A stretch of 64,000 nt of DNA. It comes from Bidens hawaiensis (lineage: Eukaryota > Streptophyta > Magnoliopsida > Asterales > Asteraceae). Made by a program: the position numbers and the translations under genes. Positions 22,220 through 34,787 of this stretch are shown here, piece by piece; positions within the stretch are counted from its first letter, which is position 1; each line of letters opens with the position of its first letter. Under the pieces are notes generated by a model that saw only the letters and a list, made by a program, of their open reading frames with translations, ran no database searches and was not told where the DNA came from. The stretch lies in NCBI GenBank assembly GCA_021521415.1, contig JAIQDT010006444.1:62001-126000 (forward strand). The letters run 5' to 3'.

Positions 22220-25200
22220 TCAAGCTTCAGGACCACTCCCTCCAAACCCACTTGTACCCGCACCATCACTTGGCTGTGGCAGTTCAAGGAAGGTCTTGAG
22301 AATGGTTAGACCATCATCAGCAGCAGCAACTTCGTTCATCTTCTCCACCACCGGGTGCGGGAAGGCGGCATACTGGTTCACTGCTTGGTCATATACAGCT
22401 TCAGTATCCACATCATATAAAGGGAAGTTGGAAGGCGGGATGCCCTTCTCAACGAACCCTAGACCAAGCAGGAAGCCAGCCTTTTCCCCATCCTCATGAG
22501 AAGCGTTGAGGGCTGCGCTCATGGCATCGTTATATGATGTGTCCGTGAAGACCCGATGCACAACCTACAAAACAAAAATACAAGTATCAAAACCTTTTCA
22601 AAGTACAAAAAAAAGCGTAAAGATATTATGAAGCTATGCATACCTGCGACAACGCTTCTCGTAGAAGCCATTCCTTGGTAACCAGAGCCTCCTGGAGGGC
22701 AGCTTGAGCTTCATTACGGGCGCGTTCGGCTTCGTTCTTTGTAAGGTTGGCAAGCAACACATCTTTGGCTGCAGCCTCTTCGACGCCCTTTAGCTTACGC
22801 TCAGTGTGGTCAAGCATCCCCCTCTAGTCCAAGATCTCTTGGAGCTTCTTGGCATCTTCCATGGCCAAGGCATCATGAGCCTGCTGGAGCCTCTCTAATT
22901 TGGCTTTGAGCTCCTCATTCTCAGTGCGTAGAGGCTCAGCAACAGCTTCAGCCTTGGTTGCCCTCTCAGTTGCGTTCCGTGCAGTTTCCTTAGCCAACCG
23001 AAGCTGTTCATTAACAGCTTGGGTAGCCTTGGAACGAGCCTCGAGACGGGCCTGAACTTCAACCTCGAGGGCCTTGAAGGCCTTCTCCTTCTCCGCAGCA
23101 ACGGCGGAAACTCTCCTGTTCTCCTCCCGGATAGCCCGCGCCTGAGCTACTTCTTGGATACGAGCCGCCTTTAACTTGTCGTTTTCACGACAAAGCAGCT
23201 TGACGCGCGGCTGCATCCGGGCAAGGAGAATTCGAAGCTCGTTTGTCAGCCTACCCTCTTGGTAGCTCGACATAGCTTCTCCCAGTGCACCACTGGGGGC
23301 GGCGTGGCGCGCCCACTCGACGCAATCCACAGCCGTCCGAAGGGTGGTTCCCCGCCGGATGTTCCACCGCGGAACAAACACCTCATTCGAATCCGACACT
23401 GCAAAAACTAAAAGCAGTTAGGAAAAGAAAAAAAAAACATAACAGGCCAAAATAACCCTACGCACCTGTAGGGTCGACGACAGGCCTGTAGCCGCCAAAC
23501 CCATCACCCGAACCTAACGGATATCCATCCAAGAGGTCAGGCAGATGGGAAGGAGGCAGAGATTGGCTAGACGCCCCAACCCTAAACATACCTGCTGAAC
23601 CGGCCGGGGGCGAGGTGGTCGCCGGTGCCGGAGGCACGGTTGAAGCCGCCGTCGTAGGAACCAACGGAGGTGAACTCACCGGAGGTTGAAGCCGCCGTCG
23701 TAGGAAGAGCCCGCAGAAAAACTCACCGCCGGCTCAGTGAAGGAATCAGTGAATATGGCACTGACAGCCGGCGGAGACGACGTCACAGTTGGAACAGTTG
23801 CCTCAACCGAGTGAGCAACTGAACCAACACTTGAAGCAGGCACAGCCGCCTGGGTCATCGCCTTGGGTAGGTTGACCAAACCTACCGTCATGGGTCCAGA
23901 GCTGCTCCTCCCCGCATAACCTTGGAATGCGGTAGCATCCACGCCTGCATGAAGACAAGATATTAAAAACAATGGCGGAAAGAAATTGCGGGTAAGATTA
24001 ATTTATACTTACGAGTTCTCTTTAACTTGAAGGTTCTGACCGGCGGGGACGAACCCGACGGAGCCGGCCTCTTCACGCCGGTCACCGTCGTAGAACTTGG
24101 TCGCGCGGCAGTGGCAGCTGTCTCAACCTCCGAGACTGTTGTCTCACCACCACCAGGGTTCCCCGCCACCTCCTCGCTTTCGGTCTCTGAGTCAGACCGA
24201 TTCACCGGATCGGCAGTAGAGGCAACCTTCGCCTTGCCCTTCGCGCCAGCAGCCTTCTTCTTCCTCACCAAGAAAGGACCATATGCGGATTCCTAATCAG
24301 AAGATGACAAGATTAGAGGAATTTCAGCAGAGGTTTGGGCATTGACAGGGCGAGGGTTAAATAACTCCTTACCTGGCCGCGTGGCACTCAGAATCGGGTG
24401 GCCCGGCGGGTAGACCTCCACAAACCGATCCGCCGTTTGCTCCAAGATGGGCAACTCGTTCTCATCAAGAGCAAGGGTACCCATCCGAGCGGGACCACCA
24501 GCTTCCCGCGGATGCAAGAGCGATTGTAGGTCGTTTCCCTCTGAAAACAAAAGAAAAACAGTTAGAAGTAAACTTTAAATCAGCAAAGAAGATGAAGCAT
24601 ACCGTAAGGGATAGAGTTCAAACCGTATTCGAGGACGATGGGGATCTGTGGCGTCTCCGCCCCAGCATCTTTCCACACCCGGCTCATCCCGAGCATCACC
24701 ATCCCGGACTCCGCAAAGCGGTAAACCGGAGACTGGACCCGGGAAATCTTGGAGAACCATTCCGCCTCCTGGTAGTTGGAGGCGTGAAGGTTCGGGAGAG
24801 CTCTCCCGTTCTTGAACGTCATCGCTATGGGGACGACGCGAGCGGAGATATAGAAGAACTCCCACTTCCAAGACCGAAGACTGCGCTCGGTAGCGCAGAT
24901 CTTCAAACCCTTGATCCGAGTGACCAAGGTATACCACCCCTGGATGCACCTCCAGGAATAGAAGGTCATCAGGCGGTCGACATGGGGCTCCACGCCCAGA
25001 ATGAGGCACACCCATTCAAAATGGCGGATCTTTGCGATCGCCATTGGGTGTACCTCCGTCAGGTGCACACCGTGTCTCTCCAGAACACGGTATACAAACT
25101 TCGTCAATGGGAACCTGAGATTCCCATAGATGAAGAATGCAACATACACCCCTATTTTGCCCTTGGGGGCATCGTACACCGTCTGGTGTGGCTCAGGAAA

Positions 25201-25377
25201 CTCAGGCTCGAAAGGCTCGAGAATGAACTTCCTGACGATGTACTGATACTGGTCGACGGGAAGAGCACACTGGCACTCGCCAGCAGTACTCTTATCGTCC
25301 CTATCAGAAGTGGACGTCGGGTTCTCAGAATACACGTCCGACTCTTCAGCAGTAACTTCAAGATCATGAGAAGACAT
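22220..25377 (-). pseudogene. Antisense five-exon gene of the Tat-like element, copy 1 (putative gypsy-type transposon domain protein)
   Basis: Opposite to gag. Exons inferred from GT-AG sites and frame continuity: 25377-24603, 24540-24013, 23944-23466, 23398-22644, 22564-22220. Exon 1 has FPEPHQTVYDAP, YGNLRFPLTKFVYRVLERHG and IRHFEWVCLILGVEPH, which I recognise as the 'putative gypsy type transposon' (Transposase_28) family. Exon 2 has a basic block VRKKKAAG and an acidic Ser/Glu stretch. Exon 3 is Pro/Ala/Ser-rich. Exon 4 is a long Glu/Ala/Lys-rich coiled coil. Exon 5 ends at TGA 22220. Damage in this copy: TAG at 24293-24295 where copy 2 has Glu, a frameshift in exon 3 beside a 46-bp offset direct repeat (23640/23686), and TAG at 22824-22826 where copy 2 has Gln. 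Antisense ORFs downstream of pol are known in Tat/Retand elements; the five-exon model here is my inference. Confidence 0.8.
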
Positions 25378-25501
25378 GTTTTGAATGTAAACAAGAATGA
25401 TTTCAGGAGAATGGTCGACAGAAAAGTTAGAGTATTCGCCGGAAATCGTTTAGAAGAAGAAGAGAGGTGAAACTGTGAGTTGAGATGCAACCTCTCCTCC
25501 C

Positions 25502-25508
25502 TATATAT
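25502..25508 (-). promoter_or_regulatory. TATA box of the antisense gene, copy 1
   Basis: On the minus strand, GAATATATATAGGGAGGAG lies about 125 bases upstream of the antisense start codon. The equivalent place in copy 2 reads TATATAAAGGGGGAGAG. The spacing and the following pyrimidine/purine-rich leader are conserved, so this is a plausible dedicated promoter. Confidence 0.55.
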
Positions 25509-26517
25509 ATTCATCGCAATGAATGCGATGAATTTAATGCGGAAGAGAGAGGAAAACGCTGGTGCAATGAAACTATGACACGTGGAAAAAGCAAGCTGGC
25601 AACAGCTGTTGACAGGACGCGTGCCGTAAACTTCGCGGCCACGCGCCCGAAAACTCGCGCCCACGCGCCTGAAAAAGCGTCTGGAATGACCATATACTGT
25701 CACATCGCCATAACTTCCTGCACGTCCTGACACTGTCAGAAGAAACCGTCGGACGACGTTTCAACAGTTTGGACTGTTCTTATCCTTTCACCAACTCTTC
25801 GAATTTCAAAAAGATTCAAAAAGATTCAAAAGTAAGCGGGACTATACCCCTTACCTTGGCAACCAAGTAACTATAAGACAGGTGCGAGTACAGTGTTAAG
25901 GCAAAACCCTTCACATACTTAGCACCTGCAGGGAATTGAAGCCAAGAATACCTCGGCAACCAAGTAACTATAAGACGGGTGCGGGTACAGTGTCAAGGCA
26001 AAACCCTTCACATACTTAGCACCCGCAGGGAATTGAAGCCAGGAATACCTTGGAAGTAAAGTAATTATAAGACGAGTGCGGGTACAGTGTCAAGGCGAAA
26101 CCCTTCACATACCTAGCACTCCGCAGGGAATTGAAACCAAGAAGGATCTTCTGGGCCATGCTTGCGGAAACGGGAATAACATCCCCGCATAGCGGGAACG
26201 TCGAGAACTAGATTGTTTGAAGCTCCAAGATGGAATTGGTTGTTTTAACATAATTGATCATTATGTTCAAAACTACCAAAACCTCATGGAGAATCTACAC
26301 AAGTGGAACTCAACGCTCCTGACTTGCGAGGAGGTTACAGACCTACCCGCATCATACCCAAAGATCAAGCAGAAAAGTCGGGAATTTCTGCACGTGACAT
26401 TAGGACTTCCTCGGGAAGAATCCCCATGGAAAACCTTAAAACTAAACCCTTTTCAAAACCCTTTGCTTAAGTCCAAAAGTTCACCTCACTTATTAACAAT
26501 TCATGAGAAGAACATTG

Positions 26518-26528
26518 GACTGGGGGGA
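26518..26528 (+). other. Polypurine tract of Tat-like copy 1
   Basis: GGACTGGGGGGA immediately before the 3' LTR. The same tract precedes the LTRs at 8704 and 42532. Confidence 0.65.
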
Positions 26529-26530
26529 CT

Positions 26531-27609
26531 TGAAGATGTAGGTCCCAGCAGAGTCCAGTTGGACCCGCAAGACTCACCTCAAAGAGGGACGTCTGCGCAG
26601 TTGAACCCGCAAGACTCACCTTCAACAGGGACGTCTGCGCAAAGGCTAAACTCGCAAGACTCACCTTGAAGAGGGTCGTCTGCGCAGAAACCAATTGGAT
26701 CCGCAGGACCCACCATGCTCAGAGACGTGACGTCCTTACGCGCAGTAGGCAAGCTGTTCCCGCAGGAAAAGCCTCCCAATGGTGAAGTACCCCGCCTGTT
26801 CCCGCAGCTGCGGATACAAGCCATCAGGGAAGGCTACCTGCGCAGCAAGGCTACACGCACAAGGCACTTAACTCTTAAATAATTCAGTAATGTCACCTGA
26901 AGGAGTGAGCAAGCCAGGAACACTCCGGCCCAAAGCCGGGAATACTCCCGCCCAAATGAGCCAGTCCGTACGCTACTGGAGGACCTTTTGTACTGTACCT
27001 GACGAGGTATGGACAAAAGGTCTGACCAAAGCAGCGACAGCTCACTGTGACAAAGGAATAGTACACAGCCGGCCTGGTCACTATCAGCCGCTGCCTACTC
27101 ACCAACCCCTGTCACTATTAGCCGCTGCCTACTCACCAACCTGTCGTAGCACGTGCATAGCCTGCAGTTGGTGGAAAAGGAATAGTACACAGCCGGCCTG
27201 GTCCCTATCAGCCGCTGCCTACCCACCAACTGCCAGCATGGCATGTGCGTAGCCCACAGTTGGCAGAATAGGAATACTATTCAGCCGGCTGTACCTTCTT
27301 GGAAACCTACCTTCGGCTATAAATACTCCAACACCTTGGAATGGTATGGACACATTACATTACCTTATCACATCTTATCTTCTCTAGCAATCTCTTAATG
27401 TACACTTATATTCAAGAGTAATCTAGTCTGATTCTCACGCCGGAGGGTGGTCACAAGGAGGTACCCCCCCTTCTCAGTGACGAGCTCACGGTGTCTGTTT
27501 TGCAGGTCACCAGAAGAACCATCTTTGCCGGACATAACCCCTCGTGGGAAACATCTATTTAACCCCCAGATTATCCGTAATCTGCCCGGGGTCAATTAGT
27601 GTTTCTTCA
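26531..27609 (+). repeat. LTR copy C, 3' LTR of Tat-like copy 1, 1079 bp
   Basis: TGAAGATGTAGG to TTTCTTCA, then ATCAG (27610-27614), the same duplication that flanks solo LTR A. It has CTATAAATA like copy B, and a G-to-T change in the sixth to eighth bases relative to A and B (GAAGATG for GAAGAGG). Confidence 0.93.
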
Positions 27610-30217
27610 ATCAGCTAGCTGTATCAACAATATCCGGCACCTTATAAGCAAGGCCGGCCATGGCATATGGCAGGGTAGTCGACAGCCATATGCCCAACTA
27701 CTGTTAGGACCAGATTTTTTTATATTTTGTTAAATTATATGTCTTTTTACGAAAGACTATATGTATACTTAATGTTTTAACCCCGTTACATAGCAACTAA
27801 CTTGGTTTAGTGACAAAAGGGCATGATTCCCAACCAAAAAGTTGTGGGTTCGATCTAGTCTCATTTGAGACATGTTTAAGCCTATTTTTATACATTAGTT
27901 TTTTAAACAACCCAAATCATAACCAAGTAAGCTAATTTAAAAATTAAATTGTTTAAACTCAACAAAATACTCTTTTTTACTTAAGGCCCAAAATATTTTT
28001 CGTCTTCGGCCCAATTTTTTTTTTCAATTCTCAAAGCCGGCCCTGGTTATAAGGATGTCAGTACACGTACAATAACATTGCCCTAGTTAACAATGAAGTA
28101 AAAACATAAAAAATTAAAACATCTCGGAGGGTTGGCAAAAAATAAAAGAAAAAGAATTAGACACGGCTGATCAAGAGTACAATTTCATAGCCTCCCAATC
28201 ACACCTTATGCGACCATAATATCATGTGTCTAACTTTTTGTGGCTGTCACACAAAAGTTACCTTGATAGTTCAAAAACATAGGTTAGGTTTTTAATTTGT
28301 TAGAATTAACTGGATCAAACAACACCCAACAATGAACCTACTTGACGATTTAGAGTCCTTCATTATTAGACTTATATTTGTATTGCCATTTTATCATATT
28401 TAAAGCACCCATAACACAGGTGGGTTCCCGAGGTCCAGAGGAGGTGGCAACCAGGTGGACGAGGGGTAGCGATATGGAGGGAGGTCCAGCTGGTGGGGGT
28501 TTGTGGCTGCAACCGGACTAGCGGACTGAGAGGGGGGGCTCTTCTCTCACACACATATATACACATTATATATATACACACACGCGCACACACAAATATA
28601 ATGTTTTTTAATGAGATTTGTGAAAGTTTGGTGTTGTGAAAGAAAACGTGTGTGTGTTTACTTTTTTTTAACTTGGAATATGATGTGTCGTTGATGTGAC
28701 AGTTTGTGGACACCCAACGATGTCGCCGGTCCCGTTATAGTTGGGATCCAATTGTAAGTGCTCCACCATATAATGGATTTATTTGTGAATAATAGCTATC
28801 GAATCATTGAATACCATAACCCATTGTTACATGTATCATCTCTATTTATTAACTATGCAATGATTTAACTAATAGTGAAAAATAACTTGTAACGTCACCG
28901 TCACATAATAATGGGGGTACTCACTAACTTATCCATCAAATATGCATAATAATTTAACTAACAACATAATTATTATATAAATTTTTTGTTTTAATAAAAA
29001 GTGTGAAAAATGATTTGATTGATTAATAAATTAAGCACCTTGGCCCGCCCCACAATCAAGCCTTCACGCCCGCCATTTTGGTGGCGCTCTTTCCTCTTCG
29101 GCACCCCATCTACATGTGGTGAAATGGTGTTTAATAACGCCTTAAAAGGTTGAGGTGAAGTGGAGGCGTTAAACCCGCTACATTTGGTCTAGTTATCTAA
29201 TTAAATACACCGTGATTACTCTGAGTTAATAACAAGTAAACACATACTTAAAAGACACAAGGGAGCAAACACAACATGCAGTCCATACACGTCTATTTTA
29301 TTCTACACAAAATTATTAACCTGTCACTATGTTTACACGTATAAATGTGAATAATGTATAATGACCAAACAATATAATTTTTCTGAATTTTAGAAATTTG
29401 AGTTGTCATTTAGGGTTGCAGGAAATTTGTTGGTCTTTGAATTATCAAGGAAAAACGTGTTTGGTTTTATTTTATAAATCTGAGTTGTCGTTTATTCCAG
29501 GAATATATTTTTTAATTTAATAATAACGAAAAAAAAGGTATTGAGTTTTATTTTATTATATGAATATATTTATACAATTATTAAAAAATGAAATATGTAT
29601 TTTCTATGGATCTAAGAGGAGAATATGGTGTGTCAAGTAGTGCTTTAGGATCCAATGATGTCGAGAATCACAACCATCAGATTTCAACATGCAACATCAT
29701 AGATATATATTTGCAATTTATATAACTAAATGTATAACAACCACCATACTTATAAAAATCTTACATGTGACGAAACTGTCACGAATCTAAGAGCGCAAAC
29801 TACAAAATATCTATCATGAATCCAAGTAACAGAATCGATACCTACATGCAGAGTTCTATCAATATATAATTAATAACTGTCAACAACTAAAAACATGACA
29901 CAAAAGTATAATAGTAACAGATGAAACATACAAAATAAATAACGGCAAATGAAAACTAACATGCAACAACCACGAAGAGTCTAGAAAAAGCTATTTCCGT
30001 ACAAAAAAAACAAGACAATCCCTAAAGATTCTTAACCCTAATCATATATCTACACGATGTCTTATCTAGACTATATCCTGAAAGAGGTGAACGTATAGAA
30101 GACTTGTTATCATTAGTAAATGAATCTATAATACAAGAAAATTAATGAAAGTTGTTATCATTAAAAAAAATTATGTAAGTTAATACTTTATGGAATTGTA
30201 TAGATGGTCCATACTAG
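27610..30217. repeat. Right flank of the insertion site, second copy of the 2.6-kb duplication
   Basis: Same sequence as 5034-7638 with a handful of differences. Here it continues past CATACTAG (30210-30217) into TAGAAAATG and unrelated AT-rich DNA, so this is the copy in its original context. It contains the SINE head (27797-27911) and no convincing gene. Confidence 0.9.
27797..27911 (+). mobile_element. Probable tRNA-derived SINE (second duplicated copy)
   Basis: Identical A-box-like and B-box-like (GGTTCGATCT at 27847-27856) arrangement to 5222-5335. It was duplicated with the flank rather than inserted independently. Confidence 0.5.
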
Positions 30218-31695
30218 TAGAAAATGAATTGATACAGTAAGTTATTATTTTATACCTAGTTTTTAATATGACAGAAACTTGATAATTACAAATACTATGA
30301 TACATTTAAATAAAATGATTTAGAATGTTATAACTATTCAAAGCATGCTTTCGGTGACCTACTTAATAGGGTCGCCTTTTAGCTAATGGTTTTGTGTAAG
30401 GATTTGTACTATGATGAACATGTTAATAAGTGAAGAAATTAAAATTAGCACATGTAATGTTTTGTAGCAATAGATAATCTTTTAATTCAAGGGCATGGAG
30501 TGATGGTTAAGGTTTGATATCTTTGAGTTTTTAGGTTTAAAACTTGACTCAATGTGAGTTTTTTTATAGTGATAGGTTTCATTCTTGATGATTTTTTTGG
30601 GTTTGTCAAGCCTGGAACATTTAAATCAGTGTGGTAGGTTGACATATCGCATCAGAAAGACTCACTCAGGTATTGGGGGTGAAGGTAGTTCCAAACAATC
30701 ACTTCAACTAGTGTTTAATCACCCACAGAAGTAAGATACAAAGTCCAAATCCGATGTATTAAATCATATTTTTAGATTATTATAGCTTTTTTCATATATG
30801 ATTGACTAGATTCAACACCATTGAAATATGTAACATCTTATCCATGACAAATGTGTAGAAAACATGTGAGGGCAGGTGGGATATCCTGAATTTTCTCCAC
30901 TGATTGGTGATAATTTATACAAAGGAAGTCAAATTTGTAAAGTTTTTGATGGGAAATATCCATGGTTTTTAAGTTTTTGCAATATATTATCGTATGACAA
31001 AACTTGAATTTAATGCTTTTATAATATTTAACCCATTCACGAAGCTAGCTTATAAAAACTATACTCAAAGAATGATTTACATTTGTAAAAGAGAGGTAAT
31101 AAACATTTGCTAAGGAAGGTAATAAACATGTATGTAATTAAAATGAAAACTACTATGTATAATTCTAAAACTTTTAATTACATTTTTAAAAGGAAATTAA
31201 TTTAGAACTTCAAAAGATATTAGTATTGGTATAATTCAAAAAAGAAAAAAGAAACAAAAAGAAATAAGAAATGACGTGGAAGACGTAAGGTGAAAATGAG
31301 TATGTAAATTTCATTTCCATTTTTGTTAAGGTTCAATCCCTATAGAGTGTAATATTAATAGAGTGTAATATTAGTCGTTAAGAAAAAAAAATGGGTTGTT
31401 GACTAAAAAGAATCTCGTTAGTATCATGTATCAATTTTTTTAAAGTTTATTGATCATTTAAAAGAAGTTACACTCACAATATGTTGAATGAATAGAAATA
31501 CAATACTCAAAACAAACCTTTTAAGAAGTTATTACGTTTACCCCATAAAAGAGCAACAAGAAAATAAAAGTTTATGATACAAGACACTATTGTTGGTGCA
31601 CCAATTTTTATAAGGATCGGGAGGTAAGTACGAAGATCACATGTTGTCATGTGGTAGACGCAATTAGTTTTATTTTATCTTATCAATTTGGTGAT
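30218..31695. other. AT-rich intergenic DNA with a weak SINE-like sequence
   Basis: No gene seen. At 30486-30610, ATGGAGTGATGGTTAAGG and TTTTTAGGTTTAAAACTTG resemble degenerate A and B boxes of a tRNA-derived SINE. The last five bases (GTGAT, 31691-31695) are the left target duplication of the next solo LTR. Confidence 0.5.
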
Positions 31696-32678
31696 TGAAG
31701 AGGTAGGTCCCAGCAGAGCCCAGTTGGACCCGCAAGACTCACCTTGAAGAGGGACGTCTGCGCAAAGACCAACTGGTTCCGCAGGACCCACCATGCTCAG
31801 AGAGATGAAGACCTTACGCGCATACGCCAGCTGTTCCCGCAGGAAAAGCCTCCCAATGGTGAAGTACCCCGCCTGTTCCCGCAGCTGCGAATACAAGCCA
31901 TCAGCGGAAGCTACCCGCACTAATAGTAAGGTACACGCACAAAGCACTAACTCTCAATAATTCAGTAATGTCACCTGAAGAAGGAATGAGCAAGGCGGGA
32001 ATACTCCCGCCCAAATGAGCCAGTTCGTACGCTTCTGGAGGATCTTTTGTACTATACCTGCCAAGGTATGGACAAAATAGACAAGATCTGACCAAAGCAG
32101 CCCATCACAGGGTGACAGCTCACTGACAACAGTACGACGAACAGCACGCTCTAGTACTTAATGTCACTATCAGCCGCTGCCTACTCACCAACCCTCATCG
32201 TGGCACGTACATAGCCTGCAGTTGGTGGAAAAGGAATAGTACACAGCCGGCCATGTCACTATCAGCCGCTGCCTACCCACCAACCACCAGCATGGCACGT
32301 GCGTAGCCCACAGTTGGTAGGAAAGGAATATTATACAGCTGGCTGTACCTGCTTGGAAACCTACCTTCGGCTATAAATACTCCAACACCTTGGAACGGTA
32401 TCATCATCTTATCATATACTATCTTATACCATCACATATCTTATCTGCTCTAGCTATTTCTCTTAATATACATTTATATTCAGAGCAATCTAGTCTGATT
32501 CTCACGCCGGAGGGTGGTCATAAGGAGGTACCCCCCCCCTTCTCAGTGACGAGCTCACGGTGTCTGTTTTGCAGGTCATCAAAGAATAACCATATTTGCC
32601 GGACCTAACCCTCGTGGGAAACATCTACTTGACCCTAAGATTATCCGTAATCTGCCGGGATCACTTAGTGTTTCTTCA
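31696..32678 (+). repeat. Solo LTR of the Tat-like family, 983 bp
   Basis: TGAAGAGGTAGG to TTTCTTCA, flanked by GTGAT on both sides (31691-31695, 32679-32683). No internal sequence remains. It is diverged from the 1079-bp copies and shorter, nearer in length to the LTRs of copy 2. It is an independent insertion in the same family. Confidence 0.93.
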
Positions 32679-33734
32679 GTGATGTAAAAGTACACTATCA
32701 TATCTAGGGAATTAAAAATATATGAGACTTAGATTCTCAAGGATAATGCTCATCATGTACTTTTTGATACATTAAAAATATTCAATATAGCAAGGATGCT
32801 GCTAAACGTATCCCATTACACCATTTTTATTAAATATACATCTCTTTTAACTTATTAAATAAATTACTATTACATCTTAACATTATTTATATACATATTA
32901 GTCTCTACAATATTTTTTTCACTTAATAATCTCCACTACAATATCAAATTAAAAACTATCAAGTATTACAATTAATTTATTTTTTTAGTATTAATTGCAA
33001 TTATTTATGAGTTTTTTTATTTTAATAGTATATATATTTATAATATCCTTATTTTACCTCTTTATAATATCCTTATTTTACCTCTTTATCTTTTACAAAA
33101 TAAACTCGAAACTCGAAATCATAAACAAAACGCAACTTGTAAAAAAAAATTAATATGAAATCTTTATTTTTGTGCTAATTTGATAATTATTTGATTTCAA
33201 GAGATAATATGAAAATTGGTTTTTCCAGGGGGTACGCTTAGTCTGACCCTATAGGATATAAACTATGTTAGGCACCTATTATGAAATGACCATAGTATAT
33301 GTATTTCAAAAGATAGCCATAAAACGATTCTATTTGTATAATTGTATATGCATTTTTTTAAAAAAAAAGATATTGATCTTTCTATGCTATAAATGATGAA
33401 AATATTAATGATTTGGATATAACTATAAAAAACTTTTGTTATAACAACTGAATGATCAAAGAAGGATACTTTGTCACAAATTCAATAATTAAAGGTTAAA
33501 ATCGTTAGGTATCAAAAAGGCTACATAAAAAAGTTATTAAAAAAGATATGGACATGTCACATTCACTTGGTATTTTACATCATTTGATGTTGTAAAAAAA
33601 AATTCTTTCTCTCATAAAGAAGAAGATGACATTCTTACTTTATAGCTTTGGGACACTAATGTTTCACTTTGGTCACCAACGACCTAGTACATTATTAGAT
33701 TCCAACATATTGACAGTTATACTTCATGTGTTAT
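32679..33734. other. AT-rich intergenic DNA
   Basis: No ORF with recognisable content. There is a short direct repeat of TATAATATCCTTATTTTACC around 33040-33080. The last bases GTTAT (33730-33734) are the left target duplication of the following element. Confidence 0.6.
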
Positions 33735-34722
33735 TGAAGAGGTAGGTCCCAGCAGAGCCCAGTTGGACCCGCAAGACTCACCTTGAAGAGGGACGTCTGC
33801 GCAGAAACCAACTGGATCCGCAGGACCCACCATGCTCAGAGACGTGACGTCCTTACGCGCAGTACGCAAGCTGTTCCCGCAGGAAATGCCTCCCAATGGT
33901 GAAGGACTCCGCCTGTTCCCGCAGCCTCGGATACAAGCCATCAGGGAAGGCCACCCGCGCAGCAAGGCTACAAGCACAAGGCACTTAGCTCTCAATCATT
34001 CAGTGTCACCTGAAGGAATGAGCAAAGCCGGGAACAATCCCGCACAAGGGCGGGAGGGGGTATACTCCCGCCCAAATAAGCCAGTCCGTACGATACGGGA
34101 AGATCTTCTGTACTGTACCTGACGAGGTATGGGAAAAAGATCTGACTAAAGATACGACAGCTTATTGACAACAGTATGGCGAGCAGCATGCTCCTATACA
34201 GTATGTCACTATTAGCCGCTGCCTACTCACCAACTCCTGTCATACCACGTGCATAGCCGGCAGTTGGTGGAAAAGGAATAGTACACAGCAGGCCTGGTCA
34301 CTATCAGCCGCTGCCTACCCACCAACTACCAGCAAGGCACGTGCGTAGGCCACTGTTGGTGGAACAGGAACACTATTGCAGCCGGCCACACCTCCTTGGA
34401 AACCTACCTTCGGCTATAAATACCACAAATGGTATGACCATCTCATCTTATCATATCTTATCACATTATCATCATATTATACCTGATATCTGCTCTAGCA
34501 ATCTCTTAATATACATTTATATTTAAAGAGCAATCTAGTCTGATTCTCACGCCGGAGGGTGGTCACAAGGAGGAACCCCCCCTTCTCAGTGACAAGCTCA
34601 CGGTGTCTGTTTTGCAGGTTATCAGAAGAACCATCTTCTCTGGGTCTAACCCCTCGTGGGAAACATCTATCTAACCCCCAGGTTACTAGTAATCTGCCCG
34701 GGGTCCGGTTAGTGTTTCTTCA
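33735..34722 (+). repeat. 5' LTR of Tat-like copy 2, 988 bp
   Basis: TGAAGAGG to TTTCTTCA, with TATAAA at 34415-34420. Followed by the primer binding site at 34724. It shares the family's AGCCGCTGCCTACTCACCAAC and CAATCTAGTCTGATTCTCAC blocks. Confidence 0.95.
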
Positions 34723-34723
34723 T

Positions 34724-34738
34724 TGGCGCCATCCGTGC
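34724..34738 (+). other. Primer binding site of Tat-like copy 2
   Basis: TGGCGCCATCCGTGC, identical to that at 9784, one base after the LTR. Confidence 0.75.
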
Positions 34739-34787
34739 ATAAAGCTAGAACTTCATTTTTCTCCAGTTTTTTCAAACTTTTGGAAAG

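Larger units (their letters stand above)
25467..26530 (+). repeat. 3' non-coding tail of Tat-like element copy 1
   Basis: Holds the antisense promoter, three 97-bp repeats (about 25850-26140) and the approach to the 3' LTR, ending GGACTGGGGGGACT. It is duplicated at 7639-8703. Its left end is the point where that duplicated copy begins. Confidence 0.88.
8704..27609 (+). mobile_element. Non-autonomous Tat-like LTR retrotransposon, copy 1 (with nested chromovirus)
   Basis: Layout: LTR B (8704-9782), primer binding site, gag split by the inserted Tekay element (11019-20384), repeat-rich non-coding DNA, a five-exon antisense gene (25377 to 22220), 97-bp repeats, polypurine tract, LTR C (26531-27609). 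No protease, reverse transcriptase, RNase H or integrase is present. LTR C is followed by ATCAG, the same target duplication as solo LTR A. LTR B is preceded by a polypurine tract as well as followed by a primer site, so it is the middle LTR of what was once a tandem LTR-internal-LTR-internal arrangement. Assignment to the Tat lineage rests on the gag zinc-knuckle style and the antisense gene. Confidence 0.85.

Noticed and set aside
24293..24372. Possible extra intron in antisense copy 1 (GTAAGG to GATTAG)
   Set aside because: Copy 2 codes straight through this segment in frame, so the TAG in copy 1 is a nonsense mutation and not a splice acceptor.
24592..25470. 292-codon plus-strand open frame
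   Set aside because: Shadow of antisense exon 1 (25377-24603), which has the recognised domain and splice sites.
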